Source: Nodosilinea sp. FACHB-141 (GTDB lineage Bacteria > Cyanobacteriota > Cyanobacteriia > Phormidesmidales > Phormidesmidaceae). Taken from it: 64,000 nt of DNA. A program made the position numbers and the translations under genes. Position 1 is the first letter of the stretch, and each line of letters starts with the position of its first letter. The stretch lies in the NCBI RefSeq assembly GCF_014696135.1, contig NZ_JACJPP010000011.1, positions 62,001 through 126,000 of the forward strand, read 5' to 3'. A model generated the notes under the pieces. That model was not told the origin of the DNA and did no database searches. It saw nothing but the letters and a program-made list of their open reading frames with translations. Shown in pieces: positions 1 to 9,481 of the stretch.

Positions 1-78
1 GCTTCCCCCAATGCTCAGCCTCGTCGCCGTCAGCCCCGTCGTCGTCAGCAGTTTGATGACCGCTCTAATGAAGATTAG
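1..78 (+). CDS. rpsC: 30S ribosomal protein S3, C-terminal end (partial)
   Basis: The window opens inside an open frame that ends at TAG 76-78. The 25 visible residues are rich in Arg, Gln and Pro and finish QQFDDRSNED. This is the kind of basic, low-complexity tail seen on cyanobacterial S3, and rpsC is the gene that normally precedes rplP. The identification therefore rests mainly on gene order; the KH domains lie outside the window. Confidence 0.8.
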   Translation, partial: ASPNAQPRRRQPRRRQQFDDRSNED

Positions 79-133
79 GCTGTCCTCGCGTTTCTTTGAT
101 TGATTTTACCTGTGACTTCAAGAGTGCCGATCC

Positions 134-553
134 ATGCTAAGTCCAAAACGAACTAAATTTCGCAAGCAGCACCGCGGGCGTATGCGCGGAATGGCTCAGC
201 GAGGCAGCGATATCAACTTTGGTGATTTTGCCCTTCAGGCAACCGAGCCCTGCTGGCTAACTGCTCGTCAGATTGAGGCAGCTCGTCGAGCTATGACTCG
301 CTATGTACGGCGAGGCGGCAAAATCTGGATTCGCGTCTTTCCTGACAAGCCTGTGACCATGCGTGCCGCAGAAACCCGGATGGGTTCTGGTAAGGGTAAT
401 CCTGAGTTTTGGGTAGCTGTGGTGAAACCCGGCCGAATCGTTTTTGAGATTGCTGGGGTACCTGAAGCCACTGCTCGGGAAGCGATGCGACTAGCCGCGT
501 TCAAGCTACCGTTCAAGACTAAGTTCATCGCCCGCGAAAGCAAGGAGGCGTAG
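134..553 (+). CDS. rplP: 50S ribosomal protein L16
   Basis: L16 sits in the large subunit near the peptidyl-transferase and A-site tRNA region. The 139-residue product is the usual size and starts [19 protein letters not shown], the family's characteristic basic N-terminus. It also contains the conserved [17 protein letters not shown] stretch in the middle. It lies between rpsC and rpmC in the conserved S10/spc order, only 4 bases ahead of rpmC, so the genes are co-transcribed. Nothing unusual is seen. Confidence 0.98.
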   Translation: MLSPKRTKFRKQHRGRMRGMAQRGSDINFGDFALQATEPCWLTARQIEAARRAMTRYVRRGGKIWIRVFPDKPVTMRAAETRMGSGKGNPEFWVAVVKPGRIVFEIAGVPEATAREAMRLAAFKLPFKTKFIARESKEA

Positions 554-557
554 GCCA

Positions 558-830
558 ATGGCATTAACCAAGATTCAAGAGGCGCGCAGCCTGAGCGATG
601 AAGAGCTGCTAAATGCGATCGCCGAAACCAAGCGTGAGCTATTTCAACTGCGATTTCAAAAAGCTACTCGCCAACTCGACAAGCAGGTGCATCAGTTTAA
701 GCACCTCCGTCATCGTCTGTCTCAGCTTATGACGGTTCAGCGGGAACGCCAGCTAATTGCCCTAGAGGCAGAGGCAGAGGCCCAAGCCACCGCCGTGGCA
801 GCAGCCACAACAGAATCGGTAACAGCGTAG
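558..830 (+). CDS. rpmC: 50S ribosomal protein L29
   Basis: L29 is a two-helix protein at the nascent-chain exit tunnel. The N-terminal ~65 residues match the family ([30 protein letters not shown]). A C-terminal tail of about 25 residues rich in Ala, Glu and Thr follows, making the protein (90 aa) longer than the ~65-70 aa bacterial norm; such tails occur in cyanobacterial L29. It follows rplP by 4 bases. Confidence 0.96.
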   Translation: MALTKIQEARSLSDEELLNAIAETKRELFQLRFQKATRQLDKQVHQFKHLRHRLSQLMTVQRERQLIALEAEAEAQATAVAAATTESVTA

Positions 831-846
831 GGAATAGGTGAATTAG

Positions 847-1098
847 ATGGCGGTTAAAGAACGAGTGGGAATGGTCGTCAGCAACAAGATGGACAAAACC
901 GTCGTGGTTGCTGTGGAAAGTCGCACCTCCCATCCTAAGTACGGCAAGATTGTGGTGCGGACAAAGCGCTATAAGGCCCATGACGAAGAGAATACGTGCC
1001 AGGAAGGCGATCAGGTGCGAATTCTTGAAACCCGTCCCCTGAGCCGGACCAAGCGTTGGACGGTAGCTGACATTGTTAATCGTGCGGCAGACGCATAG
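847..1098 (+). CDS. rpsQ: 30S ribosomal protein S17
   Basis: S17 is an OB-fold protein that binds 16S rRNA early in small-subunit assembly. The 83-residue sequence has the family signature [21 protein letters not shown] and the later [15 protein letters not shown] and [11 protein letters not shown] stretches. It has normal length and sits between rpmC and rplN as expected. Confidence 0.98.
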   Translation: MAVKERVGMVVSNKMDKTVVVAVESRTSHPKYGKIVVRTKRYKAHDEENTCQEGDQVRILETRPLSRTKRWTVADIVNRAADA

Positions 1099-1106
1099 GG
1101 GGAATT

Positions 1107-1472
1107 GTGATTCAGCAGGAATCGTACTTAAATGTGGCCGATAACAGCGGTGCCCGGAAGCTCATGTGCATTCGCGTACTGGGTGGTAATCGCCGCTATG
1201 CCGGAGTGGGTGATGTAATCATTGCTGTCGTCAAAGATGCACTGCCAAACATGGCCGTGAAAAAATCGGATGTAGTCCGGGCTGTAGTGGTTCGCACTAA
1301 GAAGGGCTTGCGCCGCAGTAGCGGTATGAGCATTCGTTTTGACGACAACGCGGCCGTGATTATTAACCAGGACGGCAATCCTAAAGGCACTCGCGTGTTT
1401 GGGCCAGTAGCCCGTGAGCTGCGCGACAAAAACTTCACCAAGATTGTGTCGCTGGCACCGGAGGTTCTGTAA
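1107..1472 (+). CDS. rplN: 50S ribosomal protein L14 (GTG start)
   Basis: L14 lies on the subunit interface of the 50S particle. The 121-residue protein starts at GTG 1107 ([19 protein letters not shown]), the canonical L14 start, eight bases after the rpsQ stop with GGGGGA just upstream. It is one residue short of the usual 122. Its TAA shares one base with the ATG of rplX, so the two are probably translationally coupled. Confidence 0.97.
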   Translation: MIQQESYLNVADNSGARKLMCIRVLGGNRRYAGVGDVIIAVVKDALPNMAVKKSDVVRAVVVRTKKGLRRSSGMSIRFDDNAAVIINQDGNPKGTRVFGPVARELRDKNFTKIVSLAPEVL

Positions 1473-1819
1473 TGGCAACAACATCAAAGCAGCCCGTGCG
1501 CCATAAGGTGCATGTGCGCAAAGGAGATACCGTTCAGGTAATTGCTGGACGCGATCGCGGCAAGGTAGGTGAAGTGCTTACCGTTATTACTAAAACCAGC
1601 CAGGTGGTTGTTCAAGGCGTAAATATCCGCACCAAACACGTTAAGCCTCAGCAGGAAGGGGAATCGGGCCAGATTGTGACCCAAGAGGCTCCTATTCACA
1701 GCTCCAACGTCATGCTCTACTCCGAAAAGGAGAAAGTGGCCAGCCGAGTTGCCTACACCTTTACTGATGACGGTCGTAAGGTGCGGATGCTGAAAAAGAC
1801 CGGTGAAATCATTGATTAA
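1472..1819 (+). CDS. rplX: 50S ribosomal protein L24
   Basis: L24 is a KOW-motif assembly initiator of the large subunit. The KOW core is visible at about residues 15-45 ([20 protein letters not shown]), followed by the conserved [15 protein letters not shown]. At 115 residues it is within the normal range. The ATG overlaps the rplN stop codon by one base. Confidence 0.98.
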   Translation: MATTSKQPVRHKVHVRKGDTVQVIAGRDRGKVGEVLTVITKTSQVVVQGVNIRTKHVKPQQEGESGQIVTQEAPIHSSNVMLYSEKEKVASRVAYTFTDDGRKVRMLKKTGEIID

Positions 1820-1883
1820 GGCTTTTAGTCTTACGTTCATCCTCTAGTCCTGACCAAGCCCAGGAAAGCGATAGAAACGACCC

Positions 1884-2429
1884 ATGACCGACCAGTTAAA
1901 GACCATATACAAAGACACCGTTGTACCTAAGCTGATGGAACAGTTTAAGTACGACAACATTCACCAAGTTCCTAAGGTTGTTAAGGTGACCGTCAACCGG
2001 GGTCTAGGTGAAGCGTCTCAGAATGCCAAAGCGCTGGAGTCCTCTCTGAGCGAACTGGCTTTAATCACCGGTCAGCGTCCGGTGGTAACCCGCGCCAAAA
2101 AGGCGATCGCAGGGTTCAAAATTCGTCAAGGCATGCCCGTGGGGGTTATGGTCACCCTACGTTCTGACCGCATGTACGCCTTTCTAAATCGCCTCATCAA
2201 CCTGACCCTGCCCCGCATTCGTGACTTTCGCGGCATTAGCCCTAAGAGCTTCGACGGACGCGGCAACTATACCTTGGGTCTGCGAGAGCAGTTGATTTTT
2301 CCTGAAATTGACTACGACAGCATCGATCAAATTCGCGGTATGGATATCACCATTGTGACCACCGCCAGCACCGATGAAGAAGGCCGAGCGCTACTCAAGG
2401 AATTGGGTATGCCGTTCCGTGACAACTAA
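1884..2429 (+). CDS. rplE: 50S ribosomal protein L5
   Basis: L5 binds 5S rRNA in the central protuberance. The 181-residue product is normal in length and carries the family stretches [34 protein letters not shown] and [19 protein letters not shown]. In most bacteria rpsN (S14) follows; here rpsH comes next, which is the cyanobacterial arrangement. Confidence 0.98.
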   Translation: MTDQLKTIYKDTVVPKLMEQFKYDNIHQVPKVVKVTVNRGLGEASQNAKALESSLSELALITGQRPVVTRAKKAIAGFKIRQGMPVGVMVTLRSDRMYAFLNRLINLTLPRIRDFRGISPKSFDGRGNYTLGLREQLIFPEIDYDSIDQIRGMDITIVTTASTDEEGRALLKELGMPFRDN

Positions 2430-2455
2430 CACAGGTTTATACGCGTACTAGAACT

Positions 2456-2857
2456 ATGGCTGCTAACGACACAATTGCGGATATGTTGACTCGCATCAGA
2501 AATGCGAATCTGGCGCGGCACCAAACTGTAGGTATTCCTTCTACCCGGATGACCCGGAGTATTGCAAAGGTGCTTAAGGAAGAAGGGTTCATCACGGATT
2601 ACTCTGAAACTACTGTTGAAGAGCGTCCTCAACTGGTAGTCGCCCTTAAGTACAAGGGCAAGACTCGTCAGCCCATCATTCGCAACCTTACTCGCGTTAG
2701 CAAGCCCGGTTTGCGCGTGTATTCCAATCGAAAAGAGCTACCTCGGGTGCTGGGAGGTATTGGCATTGCAATCGTTTCTACCTCTAGCGGCATCATGACT
2801 GACCGCGATGCCCGTCGTCAGGGTATTGGTGGCGAAGTGCTTTGCTATGTCTGGTAA
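2456..2857 (+). CDS. rpsH: 30S ribosomal protein S8
   Basis: S8 binds the central domain of 16S rRNA and in Escherichia coli also represses the spc operon mRNA. The 133-residue protein has the conserved N-terminus [18 protein letters not shown] and the C-terminal [20 protein letters not shown]. It directly follows rplE with no rpsN between. Confidence 0.98.
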   Translation: MAANDTIADMLTRIRNANLARHQTVGIPSTRMTRSIAKVLKEEGFITDYSETTVEERPQLVVALKYKGKTRQPIIRNLTRVSKPGLRVYSNRKELPRVLGGIGIAIVSTSSGIMTDRDARRQGIGGEVLCYVW

Positions 2858-2938
2858 GTAGCTGAACAGCAATGTTGTTAGCTAACGGCTAGTCATCAAG
2901 GGCGTTATCGAGTGCTAAGGATTTAGGAGTTTTGCATC

Positions 2939-3478
2939 ATGTCACGTATTGGCAAACGGCCAATCCCAGTCCCGGCTAAAGTGTCAATCGTAATTGACGG
3001 TCAGGACATTCAGGTTAAAGGGCCTAAGGGCGAGCTGTCTCGTACCCTGCCCAGCGGAGTAATGGTGGTTCAGGATGGGGAAACTGTTCTGGTCAACCGC
3101 AAAGATGATTCTCGTCTAGCCCGCGAGCGTCACGGTCTCTGCCGCACCCTAGTGGCTAATATGGTTGAGGGGGTTTCGAACGGCTACCAAAAGCGCCTAG
3201 AGATTCAGGGTATTGGTTATCGGGCACAGGTGCAGGGCCGCAACTTGAACCTCAGCCTCGGGTATAGCCACCCTGTTATATTTGAACCCCCCGCTGGCAT
3301 TGAGTTTGTTGTTGAGAACAACACCAATGTCATCATTAGCGGCATTGACAAAGAATTAGTAGGCAACATTGCCGCAAGCATCCGGGCGAGTCGACCTCCT
3401 GAACCCTATAAGGGTAAAGGTGTACGCTACGCCGGTGAGCAGGTCAGACGTAAGGCCGGTAAGTCAGGGAAGAAATAA
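2939..3478 (+). CDS. rplF: 50S ribosomal protein L6
   Basis: L6 is a two-domain 23S rRNA-binding protein near the sarcin-ricin loop. The 179-residue sequence starts [15 protein letters not shown] and ends with the family's [26 protein letters not shown] region. A good Shine-Dalgarno (TAGGAG) lies about 10 bases before the ATG. The rplR start follows 3 bases after its stop. Confidence 0.98.
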   Translation: MSRIGKRPIPVPAKVSIVIDGQDIQVKGPKGELSRTLPSGVMVVQDGETVLVNRKDDSRLARERHGLCRTLVANMVEGVSNGYQKRLEIQGIGYRAQVQGRNLNLSLGYSHPVIFEPPAGIEFVVENNTNVIISGIDKELVGNIAASIRASRPPEPYKGKGVRYAGEQVRRKAGKSGKK

Positions 3479-3481
3479 GCC

Positions 3482-3841
3482 ATGAAAGCAAGTCGTAAAG
3501 AATTAACCCGTCGCCGCCACGTCCGCATTCGCCGCCGTGTGTTTGGCACCTCTGAGCGGCCTCGGTTAGCCGTGTTCCGCTCAAACCAGCATATTTACGC
3601 TCAGATTATCGACGATACTGCTCACCATACTTTAGTGGCTGCCTCGACTGTTGAGCCTGACGTTTTGAAGGATGAGTCGGGGGCTACTCAGGACTCGGCT
3701 GCTGTAGTCGGTAAGCTAGTGGCTGAGCGCGCGCTAAAGGCTGGGATTACTCAAGTAGTTTTTGACCGAGGCGGTAAGTTGTATCACGGACGAGTAGCGG
3801 CTTTGGCTGAAGCGGCCCGTGAAGCAGGCTTGAGCCTGTAG
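3482..3841 (+). CDS. rplR: 50S ribosomal protein L18
   Basis: L18 binds 5S rRNA together with L5. The 119-residue protein shows the conserved [20 protein letters not shown] and the C-terminal [26 protein letters not shown]. Length and position between rplF and rpsE are standard. Confidence 0.98.
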   Translation: MKASRKELTRRRHVRIRRRVFGTSERPRLAVFRSNQHIYAQIIDDTAHHTLVAASTVEPDVLKDESGATQDSAAVVGKLVAERALKAGITQVVFDRGGKLYHGRVAALAEAAREAGLSL

Positions 3842-3907
3842 GCCAAGAGTGATTGTTGGATATAAAGCACCTGATTTTGCTTGATGTAAACAAGGCTGGG
3901 GAAAGGC

Positions 3908-4429
3908 ATGGCAAACCGTCGCAAAGAAGCGCGTACTAAAGAAAAGAAGACCGACTGGCAGGAGCGCGTTGTTCAAATTCGTCGTGTGACCAAGGTGGTG
4001 AAGGGGGGTAAAAAACTTAGCTTCCGCGCCATTGTGGTTGTCGGCAATGAGAAAGGCCAGGTCGGCGTTGGCGTTGGTAAGGCAGGCGATGTTATTGGCG
4101 CTGTCAAGAAAGGTGTAGCCGATGGCAAAAAGCATTTAGTAGATGTGCCTTTGACTCGTTCCTACTCTATTCCTCATCCCTCCAATGGGATTGGCGGTGG
4201 TGCCAAGGTGTTTATGCGCCCTGCTGCCCCTGGTACTGGGGTAATTGCTGGTGGTGCCGTACGCACGGTGCTTGAACTAGCTGGGGTACGAAACGTCTTG
4301 GCTAAGCAGCTAGGCTCTAACAACCCTCTCAATAATGCTCGAGCTGCGGCAGACGCTTTAGCTTCTCTGCGCACCTTTGCTGACGTAGCTGAAGAACGGG
4401 ATATCCCGGTTGAGAGCCTGTACATTTAA
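3908..4429 (+). CDS. rpsE: 30S ribosomal protein S5
   Basis: S5 shapes the mRNA entry channel and translational accuracy. The 173-residue sequence contains [20 protein letters not shown], the glycine-rich [19 protein letters not shown] and the C-terminal [16 protein letters not shown]. The next gene is rplO: rpmD (L30), which follows rpsE in many bacteria, is absent, as in other cyanobacteria. Confidence 0.98.
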   Translation: MANRRKEARTKEKKTDWQERVVQIRRVTKVVKGGKKLSFRAIVVVGNEKGQVGVGVGKAGDVIGAVKKGVADGKKHLVDVPLTRSYSIPHPSNGIGGGAKVFMRPAAPGTGVIAGGAVRTVLELAGVRNVLAKQLGSNNPLNNARAAADALASLRTFADVAEERDIPVESLYI

Positions 4430-4465
4430 TTCATTTCGGTATCGCTGTTTTTATTTTCCTCAGCC

Positions 4466-4912
4466 ATGAGAATCAACGACGCACAACCACAAGTCGGCTC
4501 TAAGCGCCGCCGTCGCCGCGTCGGTCGCGGTATTTCTGCTGGCCAGGGCGCAAGCTGTGGCTTTGGTATGCGAGGTCAAAAGTCTCGTTCGGGTAGCGGT
4601 ACCCGACCTGGCTTTGAGGGTGGCCAAATGCCTCTCTACCGACGCATTCCTAAGCTCAAGCACTTCCCTCTGGTCAATCAGAAGGAGTACACCATTATCA
4701 ACGTCAAAGGGCTATCTGATCTGGCAGCAGGGACTGAGGTATCGCTTGAGTCTCTGCTCGAAGCAGGTATATTGACCACCAATGACGGTCCTTTGAAGGT
4801 GCTGGGTCATGGTGAAATTGGTGTAGCTCTAAACGTTAGAGCGGCAGCTTTTACTCAGTCTGCCAAAGAGAAAATTGAGCAGGCTGGCGGTACATGGGAA
4901 GTTGTTGCATAG
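4466..4912 (+). CDS. rplO: 50S ribosomal protein L15
   Basis: L15 is a late-assembly 50S protein. The 148-residue product has the Gly/Arg-rich N-terminal arm ([20 protein letters not shown]) and the conserved [19 protein letters not shown]. It is the last ribosomal protein before secY. Confidence 0.97.
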   Translation: MRINDAQPQVGSKRRRRRVGRGISAGQGASCGFGMRGQKSRSGSGTRPGFEGGQMPLYRRIPKLKHFPLVNQKEYTIINVKGLSDLAAGTEVSLESLLEAGILTTNDGPLKVLGHGEIGVALNVRAAAFTQSAKEKIEQAGGTWEVVA

Positions 4913-4950
4913 TGAGATGGCTCGCTCATCCTTTAGACTAAAGTCAGGGA

Positions 4951-4977
4951 AAGTAACCGTAGATTCTGCGGTTACTT
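4951..4977 (+). promoter_or_regulatory. Hairpin in the rplO-secY spacer
   Basis: The 108-base spacer between rplO and secY holds a perfect 9-bp inverted repeat, AAGTAACCG (4951-4959) and CGGTTACTT (4969-4977), with a 9-base loop. No run of T follows, so it does not look like a simple intrinsic terminator. A role in mRNA processing or attenuation before secY is an inference. Confidence 0.4.
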
Positions 4978-5020
4978 ATTGCCGTCAATGTATTGCTAAA
5001 TGTAGGCCTGAGGTACATGC

Positions 5021-6334
5021 ATGGTCGTAAGTCGGGGTAAAAATCCAAGCGCGCAGGAGACATTTATGCAAATGGCCCAGGCCGCTGGCCTGCGAAGCCG
5101 TTTGCTGGTGACCCTAGGGCTTCTGGTATTAGTTAGGCTAGGGATTTTTATTCCGGTACCAGGTATTGATCGCCAAGCTTTTGGTGCTTCTATCCAGTCG
5201 GGCAGCTTGGCTGGCTTTGTAGGTTTCTTAGATATATTTGTGGGGGGCGGTCTGTCCGCTCTGGGTATCTTTGCTCTAGGAATCCTGCCCTTCATCAATG
5301 CTTCGATCATTATGCAGCTGTTGACGGCGGCTCTGCCTCAGCTGGAAGACCTGCAAAAGAATGAAGGAGAAGCTGGTCGTCGCAAGATCTCCCAAATTAC
5401 TCGCTACGTAGCCCTGGGCTGGGCGATTTTGCAGAGTACCTTGCTGGCCTCCTTCTTGCTCTATCAATTTGCGGAAGTTCCTGGTCCTGCGTTTGTAGCT
5501 CAGACGGTAATTGCTCTGACAGCCGGATCAATGTTTGTGATGTGGGTAGGTGAGTTAATCACCGAGCGTGGTATCGGCAACGGTGCTTCGTTGCTGATTT
5601 TTCTAAACATTGTTTCTACTCTTCCTCGGTCTTTAGGTCAAACTATTGAGCTGGCGCAGAGCGGCGATCGCGGTCTGGTGGGCGGCATTATTATTTTGAT
5701 GCTGGCCTTTCTGGCAATGATTGTGGGCATTGTCTTTGTGCAGGAGGGGACTCGCCGCATTCCCATCATTTCTGCTCGTCGCCAAGTGGGTCGCAAGCTC
5801 TACTTGGAGCAGAGCAATTACTTACCCCTGCGGCTTAACCAGGGTGGAGTAATGCCGATTATTTTCGCCTCTGCGGTGCTGGTGCTGCCGATTTCGCTGA
5901 CTCAGTACATCACTAATCCTGGTTTCAGTCAGTTCGTCAACAATTATCTGAATCCAACATCGCTGTTCTACGTTTCGCTGTACCTGGTTCTCATTCTCTT
6001 CTTTAGCTATTTCTATTCGTCTCTGGTAATGAACCCCGACGATGTGTCGCGAAACCTGAAGAAGATGGGAGCTAGCATCCCTGGTATTCGCCCCGGCAAA
6101 GCAACCACTGAGTACATCAGCCGTATTCTAAATCGCCTGACCTTTCTAGGGGCTGTTTTTCTGGGTATGGTAGCGGTTGTGCCTAGTGCGGTAGAGAGTT
6201 TGACTCGGGTGCAAACCTTCCGGGGTTTTGGAGCCACTTCTCTATTGATTCTGGTTGGTGTTGCTATTGACACTGCTAAGCAGATTCAGACCTACGTAAT
6301 CTCCCAACGCTACGAAGGGATGGTGAAGCAGTAG
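5021..6334 (+). CDS. secY: Preprotein translocase subunit SecY
   Basis: SecY is the channel-forming subunit of the SecYEG translocon in the plasma and thylakoid membranes. The 437-residue protein has about ten hydrophobic segments and family stretches such as [28 protein letters not shown] and the cytoplasmic loop motif [13 protein letters not shown]-like sequence near residue 240. Its TAG shares one base with the GTG start of adk. The SecE partner is encoded at 34190-34435 on the opposite strand. Confidence 0.98.
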   Translation: MVVSRGKNPSAQETFMQMAQAAGLRSRLLVTLGLLVLVRLGIFIPVPGIDRQAFGASIQSGSLAGFVGFLDIFVGGGLSALGIFALGILPFINASIIMQLLTAALPQLEDLQKNEGEAGRRKISQITRYVALGWAILQSTLLASFLLYQFAEVPGPAFVAQTVIALTAGSMFVMWVGELITERGIGNGASLLIFLNIVSTLPRSLGQTIELAQSGDRGLVGGIIILMLAFLAMIVGIVFVQEGTRRIPIISARRQVGRKLYLEQSNYLPLRLNQGGVMPIIFASAVLVLPISLTQYITNPGFSQFVNNYLNPTSLFYVSLYLVLILFFSYFYSSLVMNPDDVSRNLKKMGASIPGIRPGKATTEYISRILNRLTFLGAVFLGMVAVVPSAVESLTRVQTFRGFGATSLLILVGVAIDTAKQIQTYVISQRYEGMVKQ

Positions 6335-6888
6335 TGACTCGACTTATTTTTCTGGGTCCGCCGGGAGCGGGCAAGGGCACTCAAGCTTTGCTGCTGGCTA
6401 AGGACTGCGAAGTTCCTCATATTTCTACCGGGGATATTCTACGGTCGGCGGTGGCGGTGGGTAGTGAACTGGGCCAAAAAGCAGAGCAGTATATGAGCGC
6501 TGGGGAACTGGTGCCTGACGAGCTGATACTGGACTTAATTCAAGAGCGGTTAGGGCAGGACGATACCCAAGCAGGCTGGCTGCTGGACGGTTTTCCTCGC
6601 AATGTACCCCAGGCTGAGTTTTTGCAGAAGCTGCTGGAGCAGATTGAGCAGCCCGTTGACTTTGTGGTGAACCTGGATGTTGAGGACGATGTGATTGTTG
6701 CTCGTTTGCTGCAGCGGGGGCGTGACGATGATGAGGAGTCGGTAATTCTAAACCGGCTTCAGGTATACCGTGAGCAAACAGAGCCGCTAATTGATTTCTA
6801 TCGCAGCCGTCAGCAGCTGGTGTCGGTGGATGGTAATCAAACCATGGACGTAGTTCATGCTGACCTAAAGCGCCTAGTGATCGAGTAG
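6334..6888 (+). CDS. adk: Adenylate kinase (short type)
   Basis: Adenylate kinase interconverts ATP + AMP and 2 ADP. The 184-residue protein starts at GTG 6334 with the P-loop [11 protein letters not shown] at residues 8-18, then STGDILR and LLDGFPRN (AMP-binding). The LID region is short ([12 protein letters not shown]) and has no zinc-binding cysteines, giving the short form usual in cyanobacteria. It is coupled to secY by a one-base overlap. Confidence 0.97.
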   Translation: MTRLIFLGPPGAGKGTQALLLAKDCEVPHISTGDILRSAVAVGSELGQKAEQYMSAGELVPDELILDLIQERLGQDDTQAGWLLDGFPRNVPQAEFLQKLLEQIEQPVDFVVNLDVEDDVIVARLLQRGRDDDEESVILNRLQVYREQTEPLIDFYRSRQQLVSVDGNQTMDVVHADLKRLVIE

Positions 6889-6945
6889 TTACTGGGGTTA
6901 TGCTAGAGTTCAGCCTGTTGATTGTGTAATGAGGGAGAGTTCAGC

Positions 6946-7170
6946 TTGTCTAAGCAAGACCTAATTGAAATGGAGGGCACCATTACTGAATCGTTGCCGA
7001 ACGCGATGTTTCGGGTTGATTTGGATAATGGATTTAACGTATTAGCCCACATTTCTGGGAAAATTCGTCGTAATTACATCAAGATTTTGCCAGGCGATCG
7101 CGTCAAGGTAGAGCTAACCCCCTACGACCTCACTAAGGGGCGCATTACCTATCGTCTTCGCAAGAAGTAG
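6946..7170 (+). CDS. infA: Translation initiation factor IF-1 (TTG start)
   Basis: IF-1 is the small OB-fold factor that occupies the 30S A site during initiation. I place the start at TTG 6946, giving the 74-residue protein [19 protein letters not shown] that matches the family start and length; GAGGGAGAG lies just upstream (6931-6939). An upstream in-frame TTG at 6922 would add eight residues and is less likely. It is the last gene of the ribosomal block: rpmJ, rpsM, rpsK and rpoA, which usually follow, are not here. Confidence 0.95.
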   Translation: MSKQDLIEMEGTITESLPNAMFRVDLDNGFNVLAHISGKIRRNYIKILPGDRVKVELTPYDLTKGRITYRLRKK

Positions 7171-7175
7171 CCTGA

Positions 7176-8219
7176 CTAAGCCAAGATGGGTGTCAATAGT
7201 TTGTCGGCCCCTGTGCGGAAAATGTCTGCACAGGGGAGTTCTGTTTGGGCTTCGACCAGCTGAATCGCTTCCTCGGCAGCTGCTGCGGTTAAGTGTCCAG
7301 TATTAAGGGCGATCGCGACTACCTTCGCTGGGTGAAACGCCCCTGCCGCTGTTGTCACCTGTTCGTAGAGGGCGATCACACTGGGTAAATCTGGAATTTT
7401 CACCTGGGGAAAATTGTGGATGTGGTTTTGCCCAGCTCGGTGTACCAGCACTAAGTGGGTGGGTTGGGTGCCCCGCAGCAGAGGCAGTGTGGCGGTCGAG
7501 GCTGGATTGAGTAGCGATCCCTGCCCTTCTACAAAGACGAAGTCATGATGGGGACCATGGCGCATAAGCTGCTGTTCGACGGCTCCTGAAGCGTAATCAA
7601 CCCGGATGGCATCTAGCGGCACACCGTCGTCCCCCAGCATAAGATTGGTTTGGCCCGTGGCGATTACTTTAGATCGTAACCCTCGCTGAAGGCAGGCGCG
7701 GTGTAGCTCTAGGGTTGCCGACATTTTGCCCACGGACATATCGGTACCTACGGTCAGAATGCGCTTGCAGTTTAGCTGGCTGGCTTGCCCACTCCCAACA
7801 GTCAGCCCTTCCGGCTCCTGGCGTACGTCCCAAATCCATTGGTGGTCTCTTAGCCAGGGTTGGAGTGCTGGGTGGGTAGACATAGGTGTATGGAGGCCGT
7901 TGACAATACTTAGCCCTGCCTTGACCGCCTGCTCAATTTCTTGAAACCAGGCGTCGGGCAGCTTGCCACCGGAGGGGGCAATACCAATGGCCAGCACATC
8001 TGGGGTGTAAGTCAGGGCTTCAGTCAACGATGCAACCACGGGGATGGGCTTGTCGATGCCGGTGAGGTCATGGAGCGATCGCCCCGCCGCCTGATAATCA
8101 ATCACCGCCACAATCGGCGATTGGCTAAAGCGCAGCAGGGCTAGGCCCGTTTTACCCATGGTGCTTTGGGTGCCCTCGTGCATAAGTAGGGCAATGCGAC
8201 TATCGGGCTTGAGGTGCAT
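7176..8219 (-). CDS. DUF1611 family P-loop protein, DgcN-like
   Basis: This 347-residue protein matches the DUF1611 family: an N-terminal Rossmann-like part (GKTGLALLRFSQSPIVAVID) and a C-terminal P-loop NTPase-like part with GTDMSVGKMSATLEL near residue 160. The DgcN member of this family, paired with the epimerase DgcA, has been described in D-glutamate catabolism in marine bacteria and haloarchaea. Here the gene lies directly downstream of an epimerase gene and overlaps it by 20 bp, which supports a DgcN-type assignment but does not prove the substrate. ATG 8219 is chosen over an in-frame TTG at 8231. Confidence 0.8.
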   Translation of the reverse strand: MHLKPDSRIALLMHEGTQSTMGKTGLALLRFSQSPIVAVIDYQAAGRSLHDLTGIDKPIPVVASLTEALTYTPDVLAIGIAPSGGKLPDAWFQEIEQAVKAGLSIVNGLHTPMSTHPALQPWLRDHQWIWDVRQEPEGLTVGSGQASQLNCKRILTVGTDMSVGKMSATLELHRACLQRGLRSKVIATGQTNLMLGDDGVPLDAIRVDYASGAVEQQLMRHGPHHDFVFVEGQGSLLNPASTATLPLLRGTQPTHLVLVHRAGQNHIHNFPQVKIPDLPSVIALYEQVTTAAGAFHPAKVVAIALNTGHLTAAAAEEAIQLVEAQTELPCADIFRTGADKLLTPILA

Positions 8220-9255
8220 AGCTAAGTCCAAGTCCAGGATTGATAGAAGGGAGTAGGTGTCCGTCAGCTAGGGTAAGGCCGCTGAAGGGGTCGTCCTGTA
8301 GATTTAGGTGACTATCAAGGTCGAGATAGTCACCTAAGGGCGAAAGCTGAGCCATAGCCCCATTTGCCAGGCTGCTGTCGGAGTAGCAGCCGAACATCAC
8401 CTGAAGGCCGCAGGCCCGCGCCGTGTGAATCATCCGCAGGGCTTCAGTCAGCCCCCCAGCTTTCATCAACTTAATGTTAATGCCATCGACTAAGTGCGCT
8501 AGGCGAGGAATATCTGAACTGTTGAAGCAGCTCTCATCTACAAAAATTGGCAATGGCGAGTCCTGCTTGAGCTGGGCCAAATCAGCGTCCTGGCTCACGG
8601 GTAGGGGTTGCTCTAGGTGAGTGACGCAGCGATCGCCCAGCCAATCCGCCATTTGTTTGGCTTCCTCTAGACTCCAGCCGCCGTTAGCATCGACGCTGAG
8701 GCTAACGGTGGCTGGAATATGGTCATAGACGGCCTGAAACATGGCTTGATCAGCTTCGATTCCATGGGGACTGCCGAGCTTCACCTTAAGGGCGCGGGCG
8801 GAGGTTTGCTGTAGCCAATCCTGCGATCGCTGCCGGGCGGCCTCGGGCGATGAAATGCCAACGGTCACTGACGTCGGCTGAATGCGTCCTAAATCTAGCC
8901 CCAGCAGCCGCCAAATGGGCTGCCTGACAAACTTGCCGCACCAGTCCCACAAAGCTACGTCGAGGGCGGCGCGGGTGGCTGAGTGGAGAGATAACGTTGC
9001 AATGGCCGACTCAATGGCCTGGCGGTCCAGCGGATGGTAGGAGGCTGCGACTGTCTGTAAGCGAACTACATCGGCCTGCAAGATGGCCAACGTTTGCTGG
9101 TGAGTGCCAATGGAAAACGGAGCCGCTTCCCCCCAGCCTTCTATGCCCTCGGCGCTGAGCTTAAGCCAGAGGTTGGTTGATTGGGCCGTGGTGCCGCGAC
9201 TGATAGTGAGCGGTACACGCTTGTGAACAGTAAACGGCTGACAGGTGATTTCCAT
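8200..9255 (-). CDS. Dipeptide epimerase (enolase superfamily), DgcA / L-Ala-D/L-Glu epimerase type
   Basis: The 351-residue protein is an enolase-superfamily member of the muconate-lactonizing subgroup. Catalytic landmarks are visible: the KVK lysine pair (ALKVKLGSPHG), metal ligands in SVDANGG, HLEQPLP and FVDESCF, and the second catalytic lysine in INIKLMKAGGL. That set fits 1,1-proton transfer as in L-Ala-D/L-Glu epimerases that recycle murein peptides. It is the first gene of a two-gene minus-strand unit with the DUF1611 gene. The start is ATG 9255; an upstream extension to 9303 lacks family similarity. Confidence 0.85.
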   Translation of the reverse strand: MEITCQPFTVHKRVPLTISRGTTAQSTNLWLKLSAEGIEGWGEAAPFSIGTHQQTLAILQADVVRLQTVAASYHPLDRQAIESAIATLSLHSATRAALDVALWDWCGKFVRQPIWRLLGLDLGRIQPTSVTVGISSPEAARQRSQDWLQQTSARALKVKLGSPHGIEADQAMFQAVYDHIPATVSLSVDANGGWSLEEAKQMADWLGDRCVTHLEQPLPVSQDADLAQLKQDSPLPIFVDESCFNSSDIPRLAHLVDGINIKLMKAGGLTEALRMIHTARACGLQVMFGCYSDSSLANGAMAQLSPLGDYLDLDSHLNLQDDPFSGLTLADGHLLPSINPGLGLSYAPQAR

Positions 9256-9481
9256 AGAGGGGTAGCTAGCTTGGGGGCAGTATATGGCAGCGCCGCAGGT
9301 CAACGCTGAAGTAGAGCAATGCTCTTACGGGCCTGCCATCAGTCCAGCTGTTGCGCCACTGATTATTCGGCTAGCTGAGTTTCATGCAATGCTACCGCAT
9401 CCAATTTGTAGAGGGCTGCGTACTGGGTATGAGTCTTCACCAAAGAGACTTTTAGCCATTTGTTGAGTGGAATGAAGCATT

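Noticed and set aside
9284-9466. Plus-strand 60-codon ORF overlapping the start of the epimerase gene
   Set aside because: No protein-like pattern, and it lies in the divergent promoter region of two better genes.
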